This document shows positions 18,243 to 27,409 of a stretch of 64,000 nucleotides of DNA, one piece after another. Location of the stretch: NCBI RefSeq assembly GCF_026898115.1, contig NZ_CP114036.1, positions 5,574,001 to 5,638,000 on the forward strand, given 5' to 3'. Each line of letters opens with the position of its first letter. The stretch's first letter is position 1. Under the pieces are notes generated by a model. The model was not told the origin of the DNA, ran no database searches, and saw only the letters and a program-made list of their open reading frames with translations. A program made the position numbers and the translations under genes. Origin of the DNA: Streptomyces sp. S465. GTDB taxonomy: Bacteria > Actinomycetota > Actinomycetes > Streptomycetales > Streptomycetaceae.

Positions 18243-21110
18243 GTGGAGGAGTACGCGGGCCGGGTGCTGGCCGACCGCTATCGCCTGCCCCTGCCGCCCG
18301 CCGACGAGTACGAACTCGTCGAGACCCGCGCCTTCGACACCTACAGCGGGCAGGAAGTCCATCTGCGGCAGATACCGCTGCCGGAGGTCGTGGACGCCGA
18401 GGTCGTCGACGAGGACGCGCGGTGGGGCGGCGGTGGCGGACCGCAGGGACGCGGCGGCACGTTCGCCGGTTCCGGGCGTGCGGCCCGGGGCGACGGCGAT
18501 CCGGCCGTCCGGCGCGCCATCGCGGCGGCGACGGCCGCCGCGCAGATCCCCGACCATCCGCGGCTCGGCCAGGTCTTCCACGTCTTCGCGGAGGCCGGAA
18601 GCCTGTGGATCGTCAGCGAACTGGTCTCCGGCCGCCCGCTCGCGGCGCTGCTCGCGGAGGGCACGCTGTCCCCGCACCGGGCCGCCGAGGTCGCCAACGA
18701 CATCCTTACGGCGCTGGGCGCCCTGCATGCCAACGGGTGGATCCACCGCAACATCACCACTCGTACCGTGCTGTTGTGCGACGACGGCCGCGCGATGCTC
18801 ACGGGGCTGGCCGCCGGTGCGGCGGAGGAGGCGCTGTGCGGCTACGACCCCGTTCCGGCGCCGGCCGGCGCCGCCCCGGCCTTCGAAGAGCCCACCCCGG
18901 CTTCCGATGCGCCCATCCCGGCTTCCGAGGCGCCCGTCCGCGGCGTCGAGGAGTCCCGGTCCGCTGACGCCCCGGCCGCCTCGCCGCGGGGCCCGGCGGG
19001 TCCCGGCGACCACTCGGGCCATGGCCCGGTCCGGCGCGGCGGCGAAGGGCACGCCCCCATCCCGGGGGCCCGTGCGGCCGAGGGGGGCGAGGCGCTGCCG
19101 CACACCGGGCCGCGGTACCGGGACCAGGGCGCCGCGGGTGGTTTCCTGCCGCCGGGCGCTCCTTACGGTGGCCATGAGCAGGCGGGGACGGGTGCGCGGC
19201 CCGGGGACGAGGGCGCGGGCACGCGATCCGGCGACGAGGGCCGGGCGTACCGCGACCAGGGCGCGGCGGCGGTCGTGCCCGAGCCGCGAGCGCCTTACGG
19301 CGACCACGGTGCGCCGGCGGCGGGTTCGGGTCCCGGCGCGGGCGGTCCGGGCCACGGGAGCCGGCCGGAGCCCGGCCCGGGGCCCCACGGGCACGAGGCC
19401 CCGTACCGGGACCCAGGGGTCGCGGGCGGGCTGCCCGGACCGCGGCGGGCGGGACAGCCGGGGGGCCGGGAAGACGAGCGGGGCACCGCCGCCGATGTGC
19501 CGGGCGCGGCCGCGCGGGCGGCGCGGGCCAGCGCCATCGCCGCCTACGCGGCGGGCGCGCGGGCCGCCGCACGGGCCAACGCCGAAGCGGCCCCCCGCTC
19601 CCCGCACGCTCCCGAGCCCGCGCCCCAGCCCACACCCACATCCGCACCCGCCCCCGTCCCCGAGGCCGATCCGGACCCGGTGCCCGGCGGTGCCTCATGG
19701 CCCGGTCGGCCGGACGGTGCGGAGCAGCCTCAGCCGGCCGCCTCCGAAGGCGGCGGCTCCTGGGACACCGGCGGTACCACCGGTGGCGGCCCGGCCACCG
19801 CGCTCGCCGCCGAGCGTGCCCGCCAGGCCCGTATCGTCGTGGTCGGCGCCGTCACCGAGCGGTGGGCGCCCGAGCAGGCGGGTCCGGTCCACGAGAACTG
19901 GCGGCTGGCGCCCCCCGTCGGCCCCGCCGCCGACCTGTGGGCGCTCGGCGCGCTGCTGTTCCGCGTCGTGCAGGGCCATGCCCCGTACCCGGAGGAGAAC
20001 GCCGCCGAGCTGGTGCAGATGGTCTGCGCGGAGGCGCCCGCGTACGCGGAGGAGTGCGGTCCGCTGCGTCCCGTTGTCGAGTCGCTGATGCGCCAGGACC
20101 CCACCGAGCGCCCGGACTTCGAGGAGCTGCGCGGCTGGCTGCGGTCGCTGATCCGCTCGGCGCCCGAGCCGGACGTCGGCAGCAGTACGGTCACGGTGCC
20201 CTCGCTCGGCTCGGGCGGGGCATCCGACCCCCGGCGGCTGCCGATCATCCGCAGACGCGGCTGGCTGGTGCGCAGGGGCCGGGGCCGCCGCCCGGCCGCG
20301 CCGACTGCCCCGGCCGCGTCGGCCGAGCCGGTCGTCGGGCATGCGCGGCACCGGCGGGACAGGCGGGACAGGCGCGAGAACCGGCAGGCGCCGGCGCCTG
20401 CCCAGCGCTCGCCGCGCAGGCTGGGGCGGACGCTGTTGCTGCTGATCCTGCTGGCGCTGGCCGCGGCGGTGCTCTACGCGACGATGTTCATGCCGAGCGA
20501 CAAGGACAACGGCGGCCAGGGCCGTGCGGATTCGGCCGGTGGGACGAGCGCGGCGCCGAGCGACTCCGCAGGCGGCGACGAGAACGGCGGGGAGGCCGGG
20601 AAGCCGGCGGACCCCGGCGACCGGGAACCGCAGTCCACCGCCCCCGCCGGACTGGCGAAGGGGTTCGCGGTCCGCAACGACCCCAAGGGCTTCAAGGTCG
20701 CCGTCCACCAGGACTGGACCCGCCGGGGCGAGAACAACCGGGGCCAGATCCGCTACATCGGCGGCGACTTCGAGCTGGTGGTCGTGGCCGGACGGGACAA
20801 GGCGTCCGAGTTCGGCGGCGACCCGATGGCGTACCAGCAGGACCGCGAGGCCGAACTGGCCGCCTTCCGCGGCTCCTCCTGGGCCTCGTCCTCTGGGCTG
20901 CGGCGGATCGACGTCGGCGGGACGGCGATGGCGGAGGGCACGTTCAGCTGGCGCGACAGCAGCGGGCGGGATGTGTACGCGCGCAACCTCGCGATGCTGA
21001 TCGACGGCCGCTACCACGTGGTCCTGGTCATCGGCCCGTCCGATGAGCGCGACGCGGTCAGCCGCTACTTCGAGCAGGCCACGGCCACGTACAGCACGAC
21101 CACCGGCTAG
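18243..21110 (+). CDS. Transmembrane pseudokinase with long disordered insert
   Basis: The 955-residue product has kinase-fold landmarks but no catalytic residues: VAVK is replaced by VHLRQ, the HRD Asp is Asn170 (HRNITTRTV), and DFG becomes GLA (residues 188-190). No glycine loop is visible. About 300 residues rich in Pro, Gly and Ala, with repeats of the YRDQGAA/APYG type, separate the catalytic-loop region from a C-lobe-like part (DLWALGALLFRVV). A transmembrane helix (about 730-752) and an external domain follow; that tail resembles the sensor domain of the upstream kinase. GTG 18243 is the start. It probably works as a scaffold or sensor partner of the upstream kinase, which is inference. 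Confidence 0.9.
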   Translation: MEEYAGRVLADRYRLPLPPADEYELVETRAFDTYSGQEVHLRQIPLPEVVDAEVVDEDARWGGGGGPQGRGGTFAGSGRAARGDGDPAVRRAIAAATAAAQIPDHPRLGQVFHVFAEAGSLWIVSELVSGRPLAALLAEGTLSPHRAAEVANDILTALGALHANGWIHRNITTRTVLLCDDGRAMLTGLAAGAAEEALCGYDPVPAPAGAAPAFEEPTPASDAPIPASEAPVRGVEESRSADAPAASPRGPAGPGDHSGHGPVRRGGEGHAPIPGARAAEGGEALPHTGPRYRDQGAAGGFLPPGAPYGGHEQAGTGARPGDEGAGTRSGDEGRAYRDQGAAAVVPEPRAPYGDHGAPAAGSGPGAGGPGHGSRPEPGPGPHGHEAPYRDPGVAGGLPGPRRAGQPGGREDERGTAADVPGAAARAARASAIAAYAAGARAAARANAEAAPRSPHAPEPAPQPTPTSAPAPVPEADPDPVPGGASWPGRPDGAEQPQPAASEGGGSWDTGGTTGGGPATALAAERARQARIVVVGAVTERWAPEQAGPVHENWRLAPPVGPAADLWALGALLFRVVQGHAPYPEENAAELVQMVCAEAPAYAEECGPLRPVVESLMRQDPTERPDFEELRGWLRSLIRSAPEPDVGSSTVTVPSLGSGGASDPRRLPIIRRRGWLVRRGRGRRPAAPTAPAASAEPVVGHARHRRDRRDRRENRQAPAPAQRSPRRLGRTLLLLILLALAAAVLYATMFMPSDKDNGGQGRADSAGGTSAAPSDSAGGDENGGEAGKPADPGDREPQSTAPAGLAKGFAVRNDPKGFKVAVHQDWTRRGENNRGQIRYIGGDFELVVVAGRDKASEFGGDPMAYQQDREAELAAFRGSSWASSSGLRRIDVGGTAMAEGTFSWRDSSGRDVYARNLAMLIDGRYHVVLVIGPSDERDAVSRYFEQATATYSTTTG

Positions 21111-22678
21111 GACCTGGCGGGTCCGAGCGGCTGGGCGCCCGCTTCCGCGAACCGCTCCCGCAGCCGGTACTTCAGCACCTTCCGCAGCGTCTCGTTGCGG
21201 GGCAGGGCGTCCACGACCTCCAGTCGCTCCGGCAGCTTGTGCACCGACAGGCCCGCCTCGCGCAGATACGACACCACCCCGCCGAGCGTCAGTGCCCCCG
21301 CCTCCGCCGGCTGTTCCACGACGGCGCAGACCAGCTCGCCCCGCTCCGGGTCGGGCAGTCCGATCACCGCCACGTCCCCCACGTCCGGGTGCTGGTACAG
21401 CAGTTGCTCGATCTCCTGGGCCGATATGTTCTCGCCCTTGCGGATGATGATGTCCTTGGCGCGGCCGGTCAGCACCAGATGGCCGCTTTTCGTGAGATGG
21501 CCGAGGTCACCGGTGAGGAAGAAGCCGTCCGCGTCGAACGCCGCCCGCGTCTGGGACACGTCCAGATAGCCGGCGCAGACCGCCTCCCCGCGCAGCCGCA
21601 CCTCCCCGTCCACCACCCGGATCTCCATCTCCCGCGGCGGCCGGCCCTCGGTGGTGGCGAGGTTCTCATCCGTGTCGTCCGGCGCACCCATGGTGATCGT
21701 GGGGGCTTCGGTCATGCCGTAGCCGTGGGCGAGCGCGCAGCCCAGCTCCCGTACGACCTCGTAGTAGAGCTCGGGCGGTTTGGGCGCGCCGCCGCCCGCG
21801 AGGAGCCGCAGGGTGGGGATGAGCCTGCGCGAGGGGTCCTTGCGCTGTTCGGCCAGGAACATCGAGTAGAAGGCGGTGCTGCCGCCCGCGACCGTGACCC
21901 CGTGCCGCCGGTACGCGGCCAGCGACTCCGGCAGGGAGAAGTGCTCCAGCAGCACGGCGGGGAAGCCGTGGAGCAGCAGCATCACGGTGTAGTCGGGCCC
22001 GGCGACATGGGCGTACGGGAAGGCCATCGACCCGACGTCGTCCGGGCCGAGCCGCAGCGCGCGGGCGAGGCAGGCGCCGGCGGTGATGAGGCTGCGGTCG
22101 GTGTGCAGCACGCCCTTGGGGTCGGAGGTGGTGCCCGAGGTCCAGTAGATCCAGCGGACGGCCCGGCCGTCGGTGGGCGGTGGCGGCAGCCGCAGGGCCT
22201 GGGGGTCGGCGACCGGCAGTGTGTCGTACGCCTCGAAGACCACCGGCGGTTCGGGCAGTTCGGCGGCGAGCCGGCGCGCCATCGCGGTGTGGTCGAAGCC
22301 GCGCCACCGGCCGGGCACGGCGAAGAACCGCGCCCCGGACTCGCGCAGCGCGTACCCCACCTCGCGGTCGCGGTAGTACGGGATGAGCGGGGTCTGTACG
22401 GCGCCGAGGCGGGCGAGCGCCATGGTCAGCACGACCGTCTCGATCCGGGTGGGCAGCTGCCAGGCGACCCGGCTGCCGGGGCGTATCCCCAGCCGGTACA
22501 GCCCGGCGGCGGTCCGCTCGGCGCGGGTGCGCAGGGCCCGGAAGGTCAGCCGCCGGTCGTGCCGGGCGGAAGCGGCGGCCTGTAGCAGGACGGGGGCGTC
22601 GGGGGTGAGCGCGGCGCGCCGTTCGAGCAGTTCCCACAGCGTCGCCGATCCGCCGAGCTCATGCGCGACGTCGGTCAT
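21107..22678 (-). CDS. Acyl-CoA synthetase (AMP-forming), AliA-like
   Basis: The 523-residue enzyme has the adenylate-forming signatures WTSGTTSDPKGV, GYGMTEAPT, TGDLGHL and the hinge RAKDIIIRKGENIS, so it should turn a carboxylic acid, ATP and CoA into acyl-CoA. The C-terminal Lys motif reads LRKVLKYRLRE, as in ligases for cyclohexanecarboxylate-like acids; the substrate is not known. Its stop shares a CTAG with the stop of the convergent pseudokinase gene. It is divergent to a pair of acyl-CoA dehydrogenase genes, with a CTGACG palindrome 24 bp before its start, which places it in the proposed regulon. Confidence 0.92.
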   Translation of the reverse strand: MTDVAHELGGSATLWELLERRAALTPDAPVLLQAAASARHDRRLTFRALRTRAERTAAGLYRLGIRPGSRVAWQLPTRIETVVLTMALARLGAVQTPLIPYYRDREVGYALRESGARFFAVPGRWRGFDHTAMARRLAAELPEPPVVFEAYDTLPVADPQALRLPPPPTDGRAVRWIYWTSGTTSDPKGVLHTDRSLITAGACLARALRLGPDDVGSMAFPYAHVAGPDYTVMLLLHGFPAVLLEHFSLPESLAAYRRHGVTVAGGSTAFYSMFLAEQRKDPSRRLIPTLRLLAGGGAPKPPELYYEVVRELGCALAHGYGMTEAPTITMGAPDDTDENLATTEGRPPREMEIRVVDGEVRLRGEAVCAGYLDVSQTRAAFDADGFFLTGDLGHLTKSGHLVLTGRAKDIIIRKGENISAQEIEQLLYQHPDVGDVAVIGLPDPERGELVCAVVEQPAEAGALTLGGVVSYLREAGLSVHKLPERLEVVDALPRNETLRKVLKYRLRERFAEAGAQPLGPARS

Positions 22679-22701
22679 CCCGGCCTCCCAGGGGGCGCCA
22701 G

Positions 22702-22716
22702 CTGACGGGGCATCAG
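22702..22716. promoter_or_regulatory. 15-bp palindromic operator, site 1
   Basis: CTGACGGGGCATCAG lies 24 bp upstream of the CoA-ligase start at 22678. It belongs to a set of ten similar palindromes (CTGACGnnnCRTCAG) at starts of the catabolic genes. Confidence 0.8.
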
Positions 22717-22791
22717 GTAACGCTGGGAAGCGTAAGGCCGCGCGCCTTGTCGGTCCAGGGGGTGCGGACTAACCTGCGCATGCCACCTTTC

Positions 22792-22806
22792 CTGACGGCG
22801 CATCAG
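22792..22806. promoter_or_regulatory. 15-bp palindromic operator, site 2
   Basis: CTGACGGCGCATCAG lies 20 bp upstream of the acyl-CoA dehydrogenase start at 22826. It differs from site 1 at one base only, so both divergent genes carry their own copy. Confidence 0.8.
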
Positions 22807-22825
22807 AAAGGGAGGTCGGCTGCTG

Positions 22826-23989
22826 ATGGATCTCGCGTTCACGGAGGACGAGGAGGACTTCCGGCGCCGGCTGCGCGCCTGGCTCGCCGACACCCTGCCC
22901 AAGCTGCCGGACCGCCCGCACCGGGCCGACTGGCCCGGCCGGCGCGCCTATGACTGCGGCTGGCAGCGCATGCTGCACGACGCGGGCTACGCCGGGCTGC
23001 ACTGGCCCGAGGACGCGGGCGGCCAGGGCGCCACCCCCACCCAGCATCTGATCTTCCTGGAGGAGACCGAGCGGGCCGGCGCGCCCTATGTGGGCGCCGG
23101 TTTCGTCGGGCTGCTGCACGCGGGGCCCACCATCGCCGCAGAGGGCACCCCCGAACAGCGGGCGCGCTGGCTGCCGCCGATCCTGCGCGGGGACGAGGTC
23201 TGGTGCCAGGGGTTCTCCGAACCGGACGCCGGCTCGGACCTGGCCTCGCTGCGCACCCGGGCGGTACGGGACGGTGACGCCTATGTCGTCAGCGGAAGCA
23301 AGATCTGGACCTCGCACGCCGAGATCGCCGACTGGTGCGAGCTATTGGTGCGCACCGCGCCGGTAAACGCCGACACGCCGAAGCACCGGGGCATCAGCTG
23401 GCTCGCGATGCCGATGGACGCGCCCGGGGTGACGGTGCGGCCGCTGCGGACCCTCGCCGGGACGGCGGAGTTCGCCGAGGTGTTCCTGGACGAGGTGCGG
23501 GTGCCGGTCACCCACCGGGTCGGGGAGGAGAACGACGGCTGGCGGGTGACCATGGTGACCCTCTCCTTCGAACGCGGTACGGCCTTCGTGGGCGAGGTGG
23601 TCGCCTGCCGACGGGTGCTGGAGGCGCTGGCCCGGACGGCGAAGGCCAACGGGCGCTGGGACGACGCGGTGCTGCGGCGCCGGTTGGGGCGGCTCGCGGC
23701 GGAGTGCGCGGCGCTGTGGCGGCTCACCCAGTGGAACGTGAGCGAGGCGCAGCGCACCGGCGGGGTGCCGGGCGTCGGTGGCTCGGTCTTCAAACTGCGC
23801 TTCTCCCAGGTGCGGCAGGAGCTGTACGACGCGGCCGCCGAGGTGCTGGGGCCGGACGCGCTGGACGCCGGTCAGGAGTGGGTCGCGGACCGGCTCTCCT
23901 CGCTCTCGTACACGATCGCGGCGGGCACCTCGCAGATCCAGCGGAACATCGTGGCCGAGCGGATCCTCGGCCTGCCGAAGGGGCGGTGA
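22826..23989 (+). CDS. Acyl-CoA dehydrogenase (alpha-type subunit)
   Basis: This 387-residue flavoprotein shows the acyl-CoA dehydrogenase pattern: N-terminal helical domain, central WCQGFSEPDAGSDLASL with the FAD and substrate contacts, KIWTSHA, and a C-terminal SSLSYTIAAGTSQIQRNIVA segment. It should desaturate an acyl-CoA at alpha-beta carbons and pass electrons to ETF. The next gene encodes a shorter, divergent dehydrogenase, as in actinobacterial heteromeric FadE pairs that act on steroid or other bulky CoA esters; heteromer formation is inferred. The start follows GGGAGGTC, and operator site 2 lies just upstream. Confidence 0.94.
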   Translation: MDLAFTEDEEDFRRRLRAWLADTLPKLPDRPHRADWPGRRAYDCGWQRMLHDAGYAGLHWPEDAGGQGATPTQHLIFLEETERAGAPYVGAGFVGLLHAGPTIAAEGTPEQRARWLPPILRGDEVWCQGFSEPDAGSDLASLRTRAVRDGDAYVVSGSKIWTSHAEIADWCELLVRTAPVNADTPKHRGISWLAMPMDAPGVTVRPLRTLAGTAEFAEVFLDEVRVPVTHRVGEENDGWRVTMVTLSFERGTAFVGEVVACRRVLEALARTAKANGRWDDAVLRRRLGRLAAECAALWRLTQWNVSEAQRTGGVPGVGGSVFKLRFSQVRQELYDAAAEVLGPDALDAGQEWVADRLSSLSYTIAAGTSQIQRNIVAERILGLPKGR

Positions 23990-23996
23990 GCAGGCC

Positions 23997-25082
23997 GTGG
24001 ACTTCCAGCTCACGGACGACCAACGGGCGCTGCGGACCGGGGTGCGCGAACTGCTGGAACGGCGCTTTCCGCGGACCCGGCTGCGGGCGATGGTGGACAT
24101 GGCGGACGGTGACGGCGCGGAGCGGGGAGCGGGGCTGGACCGGGCGCTGTGGCGGGAACTGGGCGCGGCGGGGCTCTTCGCGCTGCGGGTACCGGAGTCG
24201 GCGGGCGGGGTGGGGCTGGGGCTGCCGGAGGCGGTGCTGGCCTTCGAGGAGGCGGGCCGTGCGCTGCTGCCGGGTCCGCTGGTGGCAACGGAGCTGACGG
24301 CGGGACTGTCGGTGCCGGGGGCGTTGGCGGCGGGGGAATCGGTTGCGGGTGCGGCCCGGGGCGAGGCCGTGGTGACGGCGCTGGACGAGGGGGACGCGCT
24401 GGTCGAGCATCTGGCCTCGGCCGATGCGGTGCTGGTGCTGGGTCCGACCGCCGTGGAGGTGATCGCGGCGGCGGCGGTGACGCGTTCGGCGGAGCCGATA
24501 CGGTCAGTGGACCCGGCCACCCCGCTGCACCGGACGGCGCCGTATCGAACGGCACAGCGGCGCACCGCACCGGAGCGCACCGCACCGGAGCGGGCCCGGC
24601 CGCCGGTGGTGCCCTCGGGGGCTTCGGGGGCTTTGGGGCTCGCCGCCCGGTTGCGCCGCGAGGCGGCGCTGCTGACCGCGGCGCAACAGCTGGGCAGCGC
24701 TTGCCGTACGGTCGAGCTCGCTGTGGACCATGCCAAGCGGCGCACCCAGTTCGGCCGTCCGATCGGTGCCTTCCAGGCCGTACAGCATCTGTGCGCCCAG
24801 ATGCTGGTGCGCGCCGAATCAGCCAGAAGTGTGGTGTATGCGGCGGCGGTCACAGAAGACCCGGGTGACATAGCCGCCGCCAAGCTGCTGGCGGATGAGG
24901 CAGCTGTCCGCAATGCCCGCGATTGTCTGCAAGTGCACGGCGGGATGGGCTTCACCTGGGAGGCGGATGTCCATCTGCATCTCAAGCGGGCCTGGGTACG
25001 GGCAGGTCAGTGGCAGTCCGCTGCCGCTGCGGAGGAGGAACTCGCGGCCGGGCTCTTGTCGACCGTTGAAACATGTTTGTAG
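23997..25082 (+). CDS. Acyl-CoA dehydrogenase (beta-type partner)
   Basis: The 361-residue protein starts at GTG 23997, seven bases after the upstream stop, so the two genes are translationally close. It has the helical N-domain (LTDDQRALRTGVRELLERRF) and the C-terminal RTQFGRPIGAFQAVQH and QVHGGMGFTWEADVHLHLKR motifs. The central beta domain is short and contains an Arg/Thr/Pro repeat insert (about residues 178-215) encoded by tandem DNA repeats. I infer that it partners the preceding subunit. Confidence 0.9.
   Translation: MDFQLTDDQRALRTGVRELLERRFPRTRLRAMVDMADGDGAERGAGLDRALWRELGAAGLFALRVPESAGGVGLGLPEAVLAFEEAGRALLPGPLVATELTAGLSVPGALAAGESVAGAARGEAVVTALDEGDALVEHLASADAVLVLGPTAVEVIAAAAVTRSAEPIRSVDPATPLHRTAPYRTAQRRTAPERTAPERARPPVVPSGASGALGLAARLRREAALLTAAQQLGSACRTVELAVDHAKRRTQFGRPIGAFQAVQHLCAQMLVRAESARSVVYAAAVTEDPGDIAAAKLLADEAAVRNARDCLQVHGGMGFTWEADVHLHLKRAWVRAGQWQSAAAAEEELAAGLLSTVETCL
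24561..24590 (+). repeat. In-frame 15-bp tandem repeat in acyl-CoA dehydrogenase
   Basis: Two perfect copies of CGCACCGCACCGGAG encode RTAPE twice, flanked by degenerate copies in the same low-complexity stretch. Confidence 0.8.
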
Positions 25083-25553
25083 CCGAGCTCTATGGATACG
25101 CCTGAATTGTTGGGATGTCGCATTCTCTGGGGAGATCCCCAGAGCCTCCGAGGTGACCGAGCGTTGATACCGGGTTGTTTCCTAGGCGTGACTCGTCACA
25201 GGGGGGAGTCGGGCTCGCGCTCGGGTACTCTCCGTGGGGTGCGAGCGCTTAAGGGGTGCGATAAGCCCGGCGTTGCCCATGGGGCGACTCCGGGCACGCC
25301 GACGTACCCCGATCACCCGGGGTGTACGGCGCCCGGGTCCCGGTGTTCGAGTCCCCAGAGCGTGTGTCGCACAGTATGCCCCACGCATACTCCTTGGCGC
25401 TGGAATATGACTGAAGCGCTTGTTGGCGTGACTGTACGTCAACCATGCTGTTTCGCAAGGGGGTGCCTCCCGGCGGCGGCTGGGGGAGAGTCGCGGTCTG
25501 TGACCTCTTGGAGGTACAAGGCGATGTGTCTGCCGGTTCGGATGGTGTGAGCG
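25083..25553. other. Intergenic region, no gene seen
   Basis: These 471 bp lie between the dehydrogenase pair and the ATPase-domain gene. A short palindrome, GTGACTCGTCAC, is at 25188-25199, and GC skew changes several times. A TTCGAGTCC string near 25347-25355 recalls a tRNA T-arm, but no cloverleaf can be built. A promoter for the next gene is expected here but I cannot fix it. Confidence 0.45.
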
Positions 25554-26090
25554 GTGCAGGTACTTCAGGCGCAGATGGAGGTCAGGCCCGACCCTGCGGA
25601 GGTGAGCCGTGCCCGTCGGTGGGCCCGTTCGCGGCTCGCCGGCTCCGGGATCGGGGCCGACGAGCCGCTCGCCGAGACGTTGATCCTGCTCATCTCCGAA
25701 CTCGTCACCAACGCCGTGGTGCATACGGGCTGTCCCGCCGTGCTGCGGATGCTCTTCCCCGCCCAGTCGGCGGGCGGCAGCGGGGCCTCGGGCCCGTTCG
25801 GGGGCCGGAGCTCGGGTCTGGGGACGGTCCGGGTCGAGGTGGCCGACGCCAGTGACCGTGCGCCGCGCCAGCGCTGTGCCGGTGAGGGGGACACCCATGG
25901 GCGCGGGCTGGAGCTGGTCGACGGCCTCGCCGACCGGTGGGGCTGGCAGCCGGAGGGCGCCGGAAAGCGGATCTGGTGTGAAATCGACCGCGCGAAGGGT
26001 GAGGAGCCCCTCGCCCAGAGGCGGGCCGCCTCCCCTGCGCCGTCACACATGGGGCGAACCAGACAAAGTCCAGACCAGGTGTTGACGTGA
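25554..26090 (+). CDS. RsbW-like ATP-binding (HATPase) regulatory protein
   Basis: This 178-residue protein is a lone GHKL/HATPase_c domain of the anti-sigma-factor kinase type found in many copies in Streptomyces. The N-box ISELVTNAVVHTG, a D-box-like VEVADASD and the G-box GRGLELVDGLADRWGW are present; a Gly/Ser loop separates the first two. Its partner is not visible nearby, so the target (an anti-anti-sigma factor or another protein) is unknown. The start is GTG 25554; ATG 25575 is an alternative. The C-terminal tail of about 30 residues is not conserved-looking. Confidence 0.85.
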   Translation: MQVLQAQMEVRPDPAEVSRARRWARSRLAGSGIGADEPLAETLILLISELVTNAVVHTGCPAVLRMLFPAQSAGGSGASGPFGGRSSGLGTVRVEVADASDRAPRQRCAGEGDTHGRGLELVDGLADRWGWQPEGAGKRIWCEIDRAKGEEPLAQRRAASPAPSHMGRTRQSPDQVLT

Positions 26091-26372
26091 CGTGTTCGGT
26101 TGATCACTCTAGGATCAGCGATTCGTCGCGAGGGGACGCCGAGGGCTGTGGTGTCTGCGTGAGCTCTGTGCTCACGGGGACGTTCCTTGGCGAGTGCGGG
26201 TCGCGCCCCCGCTGCTGATACAGGGCTCAGCGCCGGGAGCCGGGTGGCGGTGCGCGGTGCCGTGCTCGGGGCGCGCATGAGCGCACCGCCACCCGAGAGG
26301 AAGCGACCCGCCGTCCCCTTCCAGGCGGCCGACGCCGCCCGGCGCGGCGGGAGTCACAGGTTCGCTGGGGTG

Positions 26373-27299
26373 TCAGAGGATCGCCACGGGTGCGACCGGT
26401 GCGCCCGTGCCGCCGACGAACGGCTCGGGCGGAGCCGACAGCAGAAAGGCGTAGCGCCCCTCCTCGGCGCAGTTCTCGGACAGCTCCTCAAGATTCCAGT
26501 TCTGGCCCTGGAGCATGCCCATCTCGACCAGATCGAGGGCGTGGACCGGCAGCCAGAGGTTCTCGATCTCCGGTGGGAAGACCTCGAAGGTCAGCGTGTC
26601 ATTGGCGACCGCCGCCACATCGCGGGCGTGGAACCACTCCGGTGTGCGCAGGGAGAGGCCCGGTGAGGGGAAGGCGTATGCCTCCTTCTCGCCCGCCAGA
26701 TAGCGCTGGATCTGCCCGGTCCGGACGAGTGCGATATCGCCGGGACGGACCTTGGTCCCGGCCAGTTCCTCGGCGGCGTCGAGGTCTTCGGGGGTGACGG
26801 TATGCCCGTCGGGAAGCCGCTGGACGCCCAGGGCCCGTGCCACATCGAGGAGCACCCCGCGCGAGACGAGGGGACCCGCCTTCTCGATGCCGCTGAAGGC
26901 GGCGCGGTCATGGGTGGTTATGGAGTCGGCGGGGCGGCCGTTGTAGATCCTGCCGGAGTGCGAGACATGGGTCAGCCCGTCCCAGTGGGTTCCGGCCTGT
27001 AGTCCCATCGTCACGGCGTCGTCGCTGGTCGCCACGGTGTCCGGGCCGAACATCTCGAAGTTGACCGCGATCATCGTGTGCAGCGGGTTGACCCGCCCGG
27101 GGATCATTCCGGTCTGGATGCCGTCCTGTCGCAGCGGCACCGCGAGGGGAACGCGGCGACCGGTCCGTATGGTCGCCGCGGCCTCCCGGATCACGGCATC
27201 GGTGATCAGATTGAGCGTGCCGATCTCGTCCGCCGCTCCCCAGCGGCCCCAGTTGTTGACGCGCTTGGCGATCTCGTGGAACTCGGCTGGCAGCGGCAT
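26373..27299 (-). CDS. Cyclase-family metal-dependent hydrolase
   Basis: The 308-residue protein matches the putative cyclase/kynurenine formamidase-like family (PF04199 type). It has the metal-binding stretch GLQAGTHWDGLTHVSH and the later SRGVLLDVARALG and WNLEELSENCAEEGRYAFLL parts. Members hydrolyse amide or lactone-like bonds using Mn or Zn ions; the substrate here is unknown. The start at 27299 has GAAGGAG upstream on the minus strand. It is divergent to the SDR-led operon, and the operator at 27373 lies 74 bp from its start, so it may be co-regulated with the catabolic genes. Confidence 0.88.
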   Translation of the reverse strand: MPLPAEFHEIAKRVNNWGRWGAADEIGTLNLITDAVIREAAATIRTGRRVPLAVPLRQDGIQTGMIPGRVNPLHTMIAVNFEMFGPDTVATSDDAVTMGLQAGTHWDGLTHVSHSGRIYNGRPADSITTHDRAAFSGIEKAGPLVSRGVLLDVARALGVQRLPDGHTVTPEDLDAAEELAGTKVRPGDIALVRTGQIQRYLAGEKEAYAFPSPGLSLRTPEWFHARDVAAVANDTLTFEVFPPEIENLWLPVHALDLVEMGMLQGQNWNLEELSENCAEEGRYAFLLSAPPEPFVGGTGAPVAPVAIL

Positions 27300-27372
27300 G
27301 GCGTCTCCTTCGTCGTTCCCGGTCGACGTTTGTGTGCGAGGGCTTGTACTCGGGCCGCGTCTGCTCAAAAAT

Positions 27373-27387
27373 CTAACGGACCGTCAG
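27373..27387. promoter_or_regulatory. 15-bp palindromic operator, site 3
   Basis: CTAACGGACCGTCAG lies 23 bp upstream of the SDR gene and between it and the divergent cyclase gene. One base of the left arm departs from the consensus. Confidence 0.75.
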
Positions 27388-27409
27388 AAACTCCGGGAGG
27401 GGATGCGGC

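Noticed and set aside
25340..25370. TTCGAGTCC string resembling a tRNA T-arm in the gap after the dehydrogenase pair.
   Set aside because: No acceptor stem, D-arm or anticodon arm can be paired around it.
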